Assembly (NCBI RefSeq): GCF_000709345.1
Contig: NZ_KL448323.1
Location: 1,458,912-1,522,911, forward strand
DNA from: Polaromonas glacialis
GTDB taxonomy: Bacteria > Pseudomonadota > Gammaproteobacteria > Burkholderiales > Burkholderiaceae_C
Direction of reading: 5' to 3'
Length of the DNA stretch: 64,000 bases
Below, piece by piece: positions 1-9,290 of the stretch (position 1 is its first letter; each line of letters begins with the position of its first letter). The translations under genes were made by a program, and so were the position numbers. The notes beneath the pieces are model-generated. The model did not search any database. It saw only the letters and a list, made by a program, of their open reading frames with translations, and was not told the DNA's origin.

Positions 1-2005
1 GCAGGCCGGCCTGCTCGGAATCGGGCGCATAAAAACTCACGCTGTGCTTTGTGATGGCATGGCCGCCCATGACATAGATCGTCTCGCCCGGCTCCAGCCG
101 GTCGCGCGCAGCCAGTGCATCGTCCAGCGTGGGCGCGGTGAAGCAGCCGTCCAGCCAGTCGTCCAGCAGCGCCGACAGAGCGGCATCGTTCAGGCGAAGC
201 AGCTCGGCCAGCGGCTTGAGAGTGAGCGCCGACTGGGCGCGGGCTGGCGCGGCGGCCTGTGGCGGCGTGTAGAACGACAGCTTGGCGGGCGGACCTTGCG
301 CCTGGCCGCGCGCGTCGGTTCCGGCAAAACCGCGCACGATGTCGAGCCGGCTGACTTCCAGCGCGCCCATGCGCTCGCGCAGCGCGGCTTCCAGCGCGTT
401 TTCCCAGCCCTGCTCGATGTGCAGGCGACTCCACAGGCCCGGCAAATTTTCAAGGCCGTGCCGGGCCAGCCAGGGCCTGAGCTTGCCGTCGGTCCTGACC
501 TTTTCCTGCAGCGCCTTGAGCGCTTCGAGCTTCGCCGACAGGTCGGCGCGCCGGGCCGATTCGGCATTGGCCGCCTGCTGAAGGGCGCGCCGCGCATCGT
601 CAAGCTGCGGCACGGCTTCGGTCAGTTCCTGCAGGCAGGCCTGCGCCACGGCCTGCGCTTCGCGGGCATGGTCCAGTTGCGAATTCAGGCTGGCCAGCCG
701 CGCCTCGTCGGGTGCATCGAGCGCCTTGCGGTCCGCCGACAGGCGTTCATGGCGCAGGCCGAGCATGCGCAGCTGCTCTTCAACATGGCGCTGCTCGGCG
801 GCCAGCACCTGGAGTTGCTGCTGCACCTGCGTCACGCCGGCGCGCTGCGCATTCGCCGTCGCCTGGGCCTGGCGCAGCGCTTCTTCAAGCGCCGGCAGCT
901 GGTCCTGCTGCTCCTCAAGCTGCGCGGCCAGAAGTTCGGCCTTTTCCTCGGCGTCAAAGCTTTGCCCGGCCAGGCTTTCAGACTCGACCGCCGCATCTTC
1001 GCCGCGCGTGGCCCATTGCGCGGATTGCTCTTTCAGCTGAACCAGGCGCTGATCGACGCGCAGCCGGCCATCGACCACGAAGCGGATTTCCGCCTCCAGC
1101 CGCCCCACCTCGGCGCTGGCCTCGTACAGTTTTCCCTGCGCCTGGTTGACCTGGTCGCCGGCTGCATAGTGCGCCTGGCGGATGGTTTCCAGGTCGGCCT
1201 CGACATGGCGCAGATCGGCCACGCGGCTTTCCAGGTCGTTGACCGATTTTTCGGCCTCCAGCCGGACCCTGGTCTGGTCGGCCTCGCTCTCGGTGCGCTT
1301 CAGGAACCACAGCTGGTGCTGCTTCAGGGTGCCGGCGGCCTGCAGCGTGTTGTAGCGCAGGGCGACCTCAGCCTGCTTTTCGAGCCGCTCCAGGTTGGCA
1401 TTGAGTTCGCGCAGGATGTCTTCCACGCGGACCAGGTTTTCGCGCGTGTCGCTCAACCGGTTGGCGGTTTCGCGGCGGCGCTCCTTGTACTTGGACACGC
1501 CGGCGGCTTCTTCCAGGAACAGGCGCAGTTCCTCGGGCTTGGATTCGATGATGCGGCTGATCGTGCCCTGGCCGATGATGGCGTAGGCGCGCGGCCCCAG
1601 CCCCGTGCCCAGGAACACGTCCTGCACGTCGCGGCGGCGCACCGGCTGGTTGTTCAGGTAGTAGCTCGACGTGCCGTCGCGCGTCAACACCCGCTTGACG
1701 GCGATTTCTTCGTACTGGCCCCACTGGCCGCCGGCCCGGTGGTCGGCATTGTCGAACACCAGCTCCACGCTGGCGCGGCTGGCCGACTTGCGGGTGGTGG
1801 TGCCGCTGAAGATCACGTCCTGCATCGACTCGCCGCGCAGTTCCGACGCTTTGGATTCGCCCAGCACCCAGCGCACGGCATCCATGATGTTGGACTTGCC
1901 GCAGCCGTTGGGGCCGACCACGCCGACGAGCTGGCCGGGCAGCTGGAAATGCGTCGGGTCGGCAAAGGACTTGAAACCGGCTAACTTGATCGAATTGAGA
2001 CGCAC
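1..2005 (-). CDS. smc: Chromosome segregation ATPase SMC, N-terminal part (3' end outside window)
   Basis: Structural-maintenance-of-chromosomes ATPase that compacts and organises the chromosome. Read on the minus strand from a GTG at 2005, the protein begins MRLNSIKLAGFKSFADPTHF, the SMC N-terminal signature, with Walker A GPNGCGKSN at residues 31-39. A long region rich in Glu, Gln, Arg and Ala follows (about residues 170-480), which is coiled-coil. The beginning of the hinge lies near residues 490-650, and the window ends there after about 668 residues. The second coiled coil and the Walker B/signature head lie beyond position 1. GTG is chosen because it places the conserved start directly at the N-terminus. 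The long plus-strand open frame opposite is a high-GC shadow. Confidence 0.96.
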   Translation of the reverse strand, partial: MRLNSIKLAGFKSFADPTHFQLPGQLVGVVGPNGCGKSNIMDAVRWVLGESKASELRGESMQDVIFSGTTTRKSASRASVELVFDNADHRAGGQWGQYEEIAVKRVLTRDGTSSYYLNNQPVRRRDVQDVFLGTGLGPRAYAIIGQGTISRIIESKPEELRLFLEEAAGVSKYKERRRETANRLSDTRENLVRVEDILRELNANLERLEKQAEVALRYNTLQAAGTLKQHQLWFLKRTESEADQTRVRLEAEKSVNDLESRVADLRHVEADLETIRQAHYAAGDQVNQAQGKLYEASAEVGRLEAEIRFVVDGRLRVDQRLVQLKEQSAQWATRGEDAAVESESLAGQSFDAEEKAELLAAQLEEQQDQLPALEEALRQAQATANAQRAGVTQVQQQLQVLAAEQRHVEEQLRMLGLRHERLSADRKALDAPDEARLASLNSQLDHAREAQAVAQACLQELTEAVPQLDDARRALQQAANAESARRADLSAKLEALKALQEKVRTDGKLRPWLARHGLENLPGLWSRLHIEQGWENALEAALRERMGALEVSRLDIVRGFAGTDARGQAQGPPAKLSFYTPPQAAAPARAQSALTLKPLAELLRLNDAALSALLDDWLDGCFTAPTLDDALAARDRLEPGETIYVMGGHAITKHSVSFYAPDSEQAGL

Positions 2006-2104
2006 GGCTGACCTGTGTTGTTGAGCCTGGGGCTAACGCGTTGATGCTTTTGACGCTTGTGAACCCGCAGCGCCATCGGTAGGCGGCACACGGCCTGTGA
2101 TGTT

Positions 2105-2235
2105 ACCCGAGCGACGTGCGGTTTTTAACCGCCGCCAGCGCCTTCATGCGCTCTGTCAGCTCCGCATAATCTGACGACACCCTTGGATCCCGGAACCATG
2201 ACTGAAAAATCCCTCTTTTCCTCGCACGGCATCAA
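2105..2235 (-). other. Short coding-like remnant on minus strand
   Basis: A minus-strand reading frame ending in a TAA near 2108 encodes about 40 residues with protein-like composition, including WFRDPRVSSDYAELTERM and a final KNRTSLG. It is blocked upstream by a TGA near 2238 and has no evident start codon. It overlaps the beginning of the plus-strand restriction-modification remnant, so one of the two was probably truncated here by recombination. I do not recognise the family. It could also be chance coding potential in GC-rich DNA. Confidence 0.2.
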
Positions 2236-2699
2236 AGACAACCACACCCGGGGCAAAGTTGCCGATTTTCTGGAACAGAGCCAGCTCAACTGGGGCTACT
2301 ACGAAGTTCAGCCGCAAATGTTGGAATCACTTCCCATTCCTGCTGCCAGCAACGAGCAAATCGCTGTTATTGAATGCATTCTGGAAACCATCACTGCTGG
2401 CACCCGCCGCCCCGACTATGAACGCCTCCCTCAACGGCCTGGTCTATGAACTCTTCTTCCCCGAAGACCTGCACGCCCAGAACATCCGCCTGTTCGACGC
2501 CTGCGCCGCCGCCGGCATCCGCACGGGCATGAACGCCCAGGCCGTGGCCGCCGCCCTCTTCGCCCCCGGCCATCCGGTGGCCGCCCAGTTGGCCCGCCTG
2601 CAAACGCTCGCCGTCGTGCGCCTGATCGAAAACCAGCCGACAGCCCCGGAACCAGCCCCGGTTTATGAACTAAATCAGCCGCTTGCGCACGCTGCATAA
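2198..2699 (+). pseudogene. C-terminal remnant of a restriction-modification (methyltransferase/specificity-like) protein, frameshifted
   Basis: Two overlapping frames together read like the C-terminal tail of a large restriction-modification enzyme. The first contains VADFLEQSQLNWGYYEVQPQ and LPIPAASNEQIAVIE, typical of target-recognition tails. The second continues with LNGLVYELFFPEDLHAQNIR. The switch lies at 2426-2430, where one extra C in a CTCCC run turns the expected RLLNGL into RLPQR. The N-terminal catalytic region is absent. The last dozen codons and the stop are supplied by a copy of the dispersed 65-bp repeat. It is non-functional unless the frameshift is a sequencing error, and even then only a fragment of about 160 residues remains. 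Confidence 0.6.
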
Positions 2700-2727
2700 G
2701 CACAAGCAGCTATTAAATTCATAGTAA
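2662..2727 (-). repeat. Dispersed 65-bp repeat, copy 1
   Basis: Contains CGCAAGCAGCTAT-like core (here CACAAGCAGCTATTAAATTC) preceded by TTTATGAACTAAAT. It matches the reverse orientation of the copies at 24731 and 53276. It overlaps the 3' end of the restriction-modification remnant and provides its stop codon. Confidence 0.7.
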
Positions 2728-2823
2728 TTCATTCGCTTGGCCGTTTGTGCCACAGGCTGTGGCACAAATAGGGCAACAGCAAGGCATTGATGATCAAGTT
2801 CTTCCCTCGCTGAAAAACTAATT

Positions 2824-2843
2824 AATTAAATGTACAATTAATT
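2824..2843. promoter_or_regulatory. 20-bp near-perfect palindrome, likely BrnA operator
   Basis: AATTAAATGTACAATTAATT reads the same on both strands except at one symmetric pair (positions 7 and 14). It ends one base before the brnT start codon. BrnA antitoxins are DNA-binding autorepressors, so this is the natural operator candidate. The AT-rich sequence also overlaps the likely -10 region. Confidence 0.6.
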
Positions 2844-2844
2844 C

Positions 2845-3115
2845 ATGCAGATTGAGTTTGACCCTGCCAAGCAGCAAAACACCTTAAGCGCGCGGACTTG
2901 ACTTTGCGCGGGCTGCCGAAGTATTTGCCGGCAATCACCTGACGCGGCAAGATGAGCGCCAAGCCTATGCCGAGACGCGCTACCAGACGGTGGGATGGCT
3001 CGATGGCCGGCTGGTGATGATGGTCTGGACTCCGCGCGGCGCGGCACGCCGCATTATTTCCATGAGGAAAATCAATGAACGCGAAACTCAAGCCATCGGC
3101 GCCCGCCTGGACTGA
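2845..3115 (+). pseudogene. brnT: BrnT-family toxin (DUF497), frameshifted
   Basis: Ribonuclease toxin of the type II BrnTA system. The ATG at 2845 opens MQIEFDPAKQQNTLSA, the family start, but the frame runs into TGA at 2899. The remainder, RGLDFARAAEVFAGNHL through WTPRGAARRIISMRKINE to a TGA at 3113, is in the next frame. Intact relatives have eight residues between DPAK and GLDF (for example DPAKNAANIAKHGLDF), so a two-base deletion near 2890 explains the break better than an insertion. The rest of the protein, with the conserved RxIS/RxINERE tail, is preserved. The lesion looks recent, or is a sequencing error. As written, no toxin is made. Confidence 0.75.
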
Positions 3116-3341
3116 CCCCGACGACGCACCGGAAATTACCGACCAGTGGGTGGCCGAGGCCGACTTGTTCAAAGGCGACAAGCTGGTGCGCCGGGGCCGG
3201 CCGGTCGGCAGCACCCAAGCGTCGGTGAAGCGGCCCACGACCTTGCGCCTGGATGAAAGCGTGCTGGCGCGCTGGCGCGCTTCGGGCAAGGGCTGGCAAA
3301 CGCGTGCAGCCGAGTTATTGGCCGCGCACGCGCCCAAATAG
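3075..3341 (+). CDS. brnA: BrnA-family antitoxin
   Basis: 88-residue antitoxin partner of BrnT. It overlaps the toxin gene by 41 bp, the usual brnTA arrangement, with a GAGG ribosome-binding site eight bases before its ATG. Family signatures are the N-terminal DDAPEITDQWVAEADLFKG, the central VRRGRPVGS and the ribbon-helix-helix-like C-terminus TLRLDESVLARWRASGKGWQ. It would neutralise BrnT and repress the operon by binding the palindrome at 2824-2843. The antitoxin is intact while the toxin is broken, so the locus may persist as an orphan repressor. Confidence 0.82.
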   Translation: MNAKLKPSAPAWTDPDDAPEITDQWVAEADLFKGDKLVRRGRPVGSTQASVKRPTTLRLDESVLARWRASGKGWQTRAAELLAAHAPK

Positions 3342-3379
3342 GTCAACCTGAAAAGGTCTGTCAGGGATAATCGCGCCCC

Positions 3380-4588
3380 ATGAATCCCCTGCTTTCCCGC
3401 CTTCAGCCTTACCCCTTCGAGCGGCTGCGCCAGTTGCATGCCGATGTCACGCCGAATCCGGCCTACCAACCCATCAGCCTGGGCATCGGCGAGCCGCGCC
3501 ACGCCACGCCGCAGCTCATCAAGGATGCGCTCGTCGGCAGCCTGGCCGGGCTGGCGAGCTACCCCGGCACGCTGGGCGAGCTCAAATTGCGGCAAACCAT
3601 GAGCGACTGGCTGGCCCGGCGCTATGGAGGCTTGACCGTCAACCCGGCGACGCAGATCCTGCCGGTCAACGGCTCGCGCGAGGCGCTGTTCGCGCTGGCG
3701 CAGACGGTGATCGACCCGAGCCGGCCGGGCGCGACGGTGATCAGCCCCAACCCGTTCTATCAAATCTACGAAGGCGCGGCGCTGCTGGCCGGCGCGCAGC
3801 CCTGGTTTGCGCCTAGCGACCCTGCCCGCAACTTCGGCATCGACTGGGCCGCCGTGCCCGCAGCCGTGTGGGAAAAAACCCAGCTGCTGTTTGTCTGCTC
3901 GCCGGGCAACCCGACCGGCGCGGTCATGGGGCTGGATGAATGGGAACTGCTGTTCAAACTCAGCGACCAGTACGGCTTCGTGATTGCATCGGACGAGTGC
4001 TACAGCGAGATTTATTTCCGCGACGAACCGCCGCTGGGCGGATTGCAGGCCGCTAGCCAACTGGGCCGGCATGACTTCAAGAATTTGATTGCACTGACCA
4101 GCCTGTCCAAGCGCAGCAACGTGCCCGGCCTGCGCAGCGGTTTTGTCGCGGGCGACGCGGCCATCATCAAGTCGTTCCTGCTCTACCGCACCTATCACGG
4201 CAGCGCCATGAGCCCCATCGTTCAGGCCGCCAGCATCGCCGCCTGGGCCGACGAGGCGCATGTGGTTGACAACCGCGCCCAGTACCGCGAAAAGTTCGCG
4301 CAGGTCACGCCGCTGCTGGCCGAAGTGATGGACGTGCGCCTGCCCGACGCCGGCTTTTACCTGTGGGCGGCCGTGCCTGAGGCGTTCAAGGGTTCGGACA
4401 CGGCGTTCTCGCGGGAATTGCTGGCTCTTTACAATGTCGTCGTGCTGCCGGGCAGTTACCTGGCGCGCGATGCGCAGGGCCACAATCCCGGCGCCGGCCG
4501 AATCCGCTTGGCGCTGGTGGCGCAAACCGCCGAATGCGTCGAAGCCGCCCAACGCATCGTCCAATTCATTCAATCCAAATCTCTCTGA
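3380..4588 (+). CDS. dapC: Succinyldiaminopimelate transaminase
   Basis: PLP-dependent class I/II aminotransferase of 402 residues that converts N-succinyl-2-amino-6-oxopimelate to N-succinyl-LL-diaminopimelate in lysine and peptidoglycan synthesis. Visible motifs are [11 protein letters not shown] near the start, SPGNPTGA at about 173-180 and [15 protein letters not shown], where the lysine near 244 is the Schiff-base residue. It lies directly upstream of dapD with a 10-bp gap, and dapE follows one gene later, which supports DapC rather than another aminotransferase. Confidence 0.9.
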   Translation: MNPLLSRLQPYPFERLRQLHADVTPNPAYQPISLGIGEPRHATPQLIKDALVGSLAGLASYPGTLGELKLRQTMSDWLARRYGGLTVNPATQILPVNGSREALFALAQTVIDPSRPGATVISPNPFYQIYEGAALLAGAQPWFAPSDPARNFGIDWAAVPAAVWEKTQLLFVCSPGNPTGAVMGLDEWELLFKLSDQYGFVIASDECYSEIYFRDEPPLGGLQAASQLGRHDFKNLIALTSLSKRSNVPGLRSGFVAGDAAIIKSFLLYRTYHGSAMSPIVQAASIAAWADEAHVVDNRAQYREKFAQVTPLLAEVMDVRLPDAGFYLWAAVPEAFKGSDTAFSRELLALYNVVVLPGSYLARDAQGHNPGAGRIRLALVAQTAECVEAAQRIVQFIQSKSL

Positions 4589-4598
4589 AAAACTCAAA

Positions 4599-5426
4599 AT
4601 GACACAAGACAACCTGCAAGCCATCATCGACGCCGCCTGGGAAAACCGCGCCAACCTGTCGCCCACCGCCGCGCCCCAGGAAGTGCTGGACGCCGTCGAG
4701 CAGACGATTTCCGAACTCAACAACGGCCAGTTGCGCGTCGCCACCCGCCAGGGCGTGGGCCAGTGGACGGTTCACCAGTGGATCAAGAAAGCCGTGCTGC
4801 TGAGCTTTCGCCTGAAGGACAACGAACTCATGCGCGCCGGCGAACTGGGCTTTTACGACAAGGTGCCGACCAAGTTCGCGCACCTGAGCGAGCAGGAAAT
4901 GCGCGCCACCGGCGTTCGCGTGGTGCCGCCCGCCGTGGCGCGCCGGGGCAGCTTCATTGCCAAGGGCGCGATCTTGATGCCCAGTTACGTCAACATTGGC
5001 GCCTATGTCGATGAAGGCACGATGGTTGACACCTGGGCCGCCGTGGGTTCGTGTGCGCAGATCGGCAAGAACGTTCATCTGTCGGGCGGCGTCGGCATTG
5101 GCGGCGTGCTGGAGCCGATGCAGGCGAACCCGACCATCATCGAGGACAACTGCTTCATCGGCGCGCGCTCCGAAATCGTCGAAGGCGTGATCGTCGAGGA
5201 AAACTCGGTGATCTCGATGGGCGTGTACATCGGCCAGAGCACGCCGATTTACGACCGCGAACTTGATACCGTGAGCTACGGCCGCATTCCGGCGGGCTCG
5301 GTCGTGGTGTCGGGCAACCTGCCCAAGGCCGGCGGGAAGTACAGCCTGTATTGCGCTGTCATCGTCAAGCGCGTGGACGCAAAAACCCGCGCCACCACCA
5401 GCCTGAACGACCTGCTGCGGGACTGA
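4599..5426 (+). CDS. dapD: 2,3,4,5-tetrahydropyridine-2,6-dicarboxylate N-succinyltransferase
   Basis: 275-residue acyltransferase that succinylates tetrahydrodipicolinate, the step before DapC. The ATG at 4599 gives the family start [20 protein letters not shown]. An upstream in-frame extension into dapC is not used. From about residue 110 the protein shows left-handed beta-helix hexapeptide repeats ([56 protein letters not shown]), consistent with the trimeric fold. It is probably cotranscribed with dapC. Confidence 0.95.
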   Translation: MTQDNLQAIIDAAWENRANLSPTAAPQEVLDAVEQTISELNNGQLRVATRQGVGQWTVHQWIKKAVLLSFRLKDNELMRAGELGFYDKVPTKFAHLSEQEMRATGVRVVPPAVARRGSFIAKGAILMPSYVNIGAYVDEGTMVDTWAAVGSCAQIGKNVHLSGGVGIGGVLEPMQANPTIIEDNCFIGARSEIVEGVIVEENSVISMGVYIGQSTPIYDRELDTVSYGRIPAGSVVVSGNLPKAGGKYSLYCAVIVKRVDAKTRATTSLNDLLRD

Positions 5427-5665
5427 TGGCCCCCACGCCTGCCACTGCGTGTGCTGCGCTGCCCCCCCCCGAGGGGGCCGCTGCGCCTGTGGCCCGGCAA
5501 AGCCAAGTGTGTTGCCCCCACTGTCGCCCACTGCGTGTGGCTCCCTGCCCCCCACGGGGGCCGTTGCGCCTGTGGCCCGGCAAAGCCGGTTCCACGGCCC
5601 TGGCTGGTGGGGACTTGCCCCCACGCTTGTCGCTTTATCCAATGCGCTGCCCTTTGAGGGCCGGT
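5427..5665 (+). repeat. GC-rich extragenic repeat, tandem copies upstream of pilU-like gene
   Basis: This stretch of about 300 bp has no gene. It carries two adjacent copies of a GC-rich motif: CACTGCGTGTGGCTCCCTGC, a run of C with GAGGG, then GCTGCGCCTGTGGCCCGGCA and AAGCC. The copies start near 5440 and 5525. A tail containing CGCTTGTCGCTT and GCGCTGCCC follows. Very similar copies lie at 6878-7045 and, inverted, at 28200-28289. The C-run/GAGGG part can form a hairpin. Confidence 0.75.
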
Positions 5666-5728
5666 TTTTCCTGGGGCCGCCTGACGCTGACCACCATAAT
5701 GTCTCAACGTCATAACGAAAGCTGAACC

Positions 5729-6877
5729 ATGAGCACGATGGAAAGAATTCTGCGGCTGATGGTCGACAAGAAGGCGTCTGACGTTTACCTGTCGGCGCAC
5801 TCGCCTGCCATGATCAAGATCAACGGGCAGTCCATCCCGATCAATGCGCAGATTCTGCCGGCCGATGCCACGCGCTCGCTGCTGGCCGAAGTGCTGCCGC
5901 CCGCGCGGATCGAGGAACTCGATGAAATCGGCGAACTCAACATGGCGCTGCAGGTGAAGGGACTGGGCAATTTCCGCATCAGCGGTTTTCGCCAGCGCAG
6001 TACCTATGCAGCGGTGATCCGCTACATACCGAACAAGATTCCGGCGCTGACCAGCCTGAACCTGCCGCCGCTGCTGGGCGAGCTGATCATGGAAAAGCGC
6101 GGCCTGATCCTGATGGTGGGCGCGACCGGCGCCGGCAAAAGCACCACGCTGGCCTCGATGATCGACCAGCGCAACGAAACCACGACGGGCCACATCCTGA
6201 CGATCGAGGACCCGATCGAGTATTACTTCACCAACAAGAAATCGGTCGTCAACCAGCGCGAAGTCGGCAGCGACACCCAGTCGCTGCAGGTGGCGCTGAA
6301 AAATGCGCTGCGCCAGGCGCCCGACGTGATCTTGATCGGCGAGATCCGCGACCGCGAAACCATGTCGGCGGCGATTGCCTATGCGCAGTCGGGCCACCTG
6401 TGCCTGGCCACCATGCATGCCAACAACAGCTACCAGGCGCTCAACCGCGTGTTGAGCTTCTACCCGGTCGAAGTGCGGCCGACCCTGCTCGGCGATCTGG
6501 CGGCCGCGCTGAAGGCGGTGGTTTCCCAGCGCCTGCTGCGCAGCCTGAGCAACGAGCGGGTTCCTGCTGTGGAAGTCATGCTCAACACCAAGCTGGTGGC
6601 CGAGCTGATCGAAAAAGGCGACTTTTCGGGTGTCAAGGAAGCCATGGAAAAATCCATGGCGGTCGGCTCGCAGACCTTCGAGCAGCACATCGCCAGGCTG
6701 ATCACCGAAGGCACGGTGACGCGCAAGGAGGGCCTGGCCAATGCCGATTCGCCGACCAACCTGATGTGGCGGCTGGAAAACGACTTCACCGCAGGCAAGG
6801 CCAAGGCCGACAAGTCCGGCATCGACCCGGATGACGAACCTTCCTTTACCGAGATCACCTTCGACGTGAGGCACTAA
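5729..6877 (+). CDS. pilU: PilT/PilU-type type IV pilus retraction ATPase
   Basis: Hexameric secretion-superfamily ATPase of 382 residues that powers pilus retraction at the inner membrane. It has the N-terminal PilT domain (MVDKKASDVYLSAHSPAMIK), Walker A GATGAGKSTT at about 131-140, Asp box ILTIEDPIEYYF, Walker B DVILIGEIRD and the His box HLCLATMHANNSYQALNRV. Length and C-terminal sequence fit PilU better than PilT. Its position between dapD and dapE, bracketed by direct GC-rich repeats, is unusual for function but may be ancestral in this family. No other pilus gene is present in the window. Confidence 0.85.
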   Translation: MSTMERILRLMVDKKASDVYLSAHSPAMIKINGQSIPINAQILPADATRSLLAEVLPPARIEELDEIGELNMALQVKGLGNFRISGFRQRSTYAAVIRYIPNKIPALTSLNLPPLLGELIMEKRGLILMVGATGAGKSTTLASMIDQRNETTTGHILTIEDPIEYYFTNKKSVVNQREVGSDTQSLQVALKNALRQAPDVILIGEIRDRETMSAAIAYAQSGHLCLATMHANNSYQALNRVLSFYPVEVRPTLLGDLAAALKAVVSQRLLRSLSNERVPAVEVMLNTKLVAELIEKGDFSGVKEAMEKSMAVGSQTFEQHIARLITEGTVTRKEGLANADSPTNLMWRLENDFTAGKAKADKSGIDPDDEPSFTEITFDVRH

Positions 6878-7045
6878 ATGTGGCCCCCACGGTCGCCCAC
6901 TGCGTGTGGCTCCCTGCCCCCCGAGGGGGCCGCTGCGCCTGCGGTCTGGCGAAGCCAGTCCCGCGGCCCTGGCTGGCTTGGAACTGCAGCCTCCAGGCGT
7001 GTCGCTTCGCGCACTGCGCTGCCCCCCACCCGAGGCTGCTGCTGT
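6878..7045 (+). repeat. GC-rich extragenic repeat, copy downstream of pilU-like gene
   Basis: Same order of blocks as 5427-5665: GCCCACTGCGTGTGGCTCCC, CCCCCCGAGGGGG, GCTGCGCCTGCGGTCTGGCG, then the tail GTCGCTTCGCGCACTGCGCT. It is in direct orientation relative to the upstream copy, so the pilU-like gene is bracketed by direct repeats about 1.4 kb apart. Confidence 0.75.
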
Positions 7046-7065
7046 TGTCACGTTTCTCACTTTAG

Positions 7066-9209
<2,144 letters not shown>

Positions 9210-9290
9210 TCCCTGCTTCGTATGTCGGACCGCAAGCGCTTTGCCGGGCGCCCTGCGGTCCGACCCTATTTCTTCAGTCTGTTGGTTTAA

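Noticed and set aside
44..1984. Long plus-strand open frame of 646 codons opposite smc
   Set aside because: Antisense shadow of the smc coding frame in GC-rich DNA; it has no recognisable domain and the minus-strand frame is an unmistakable SMC protein.
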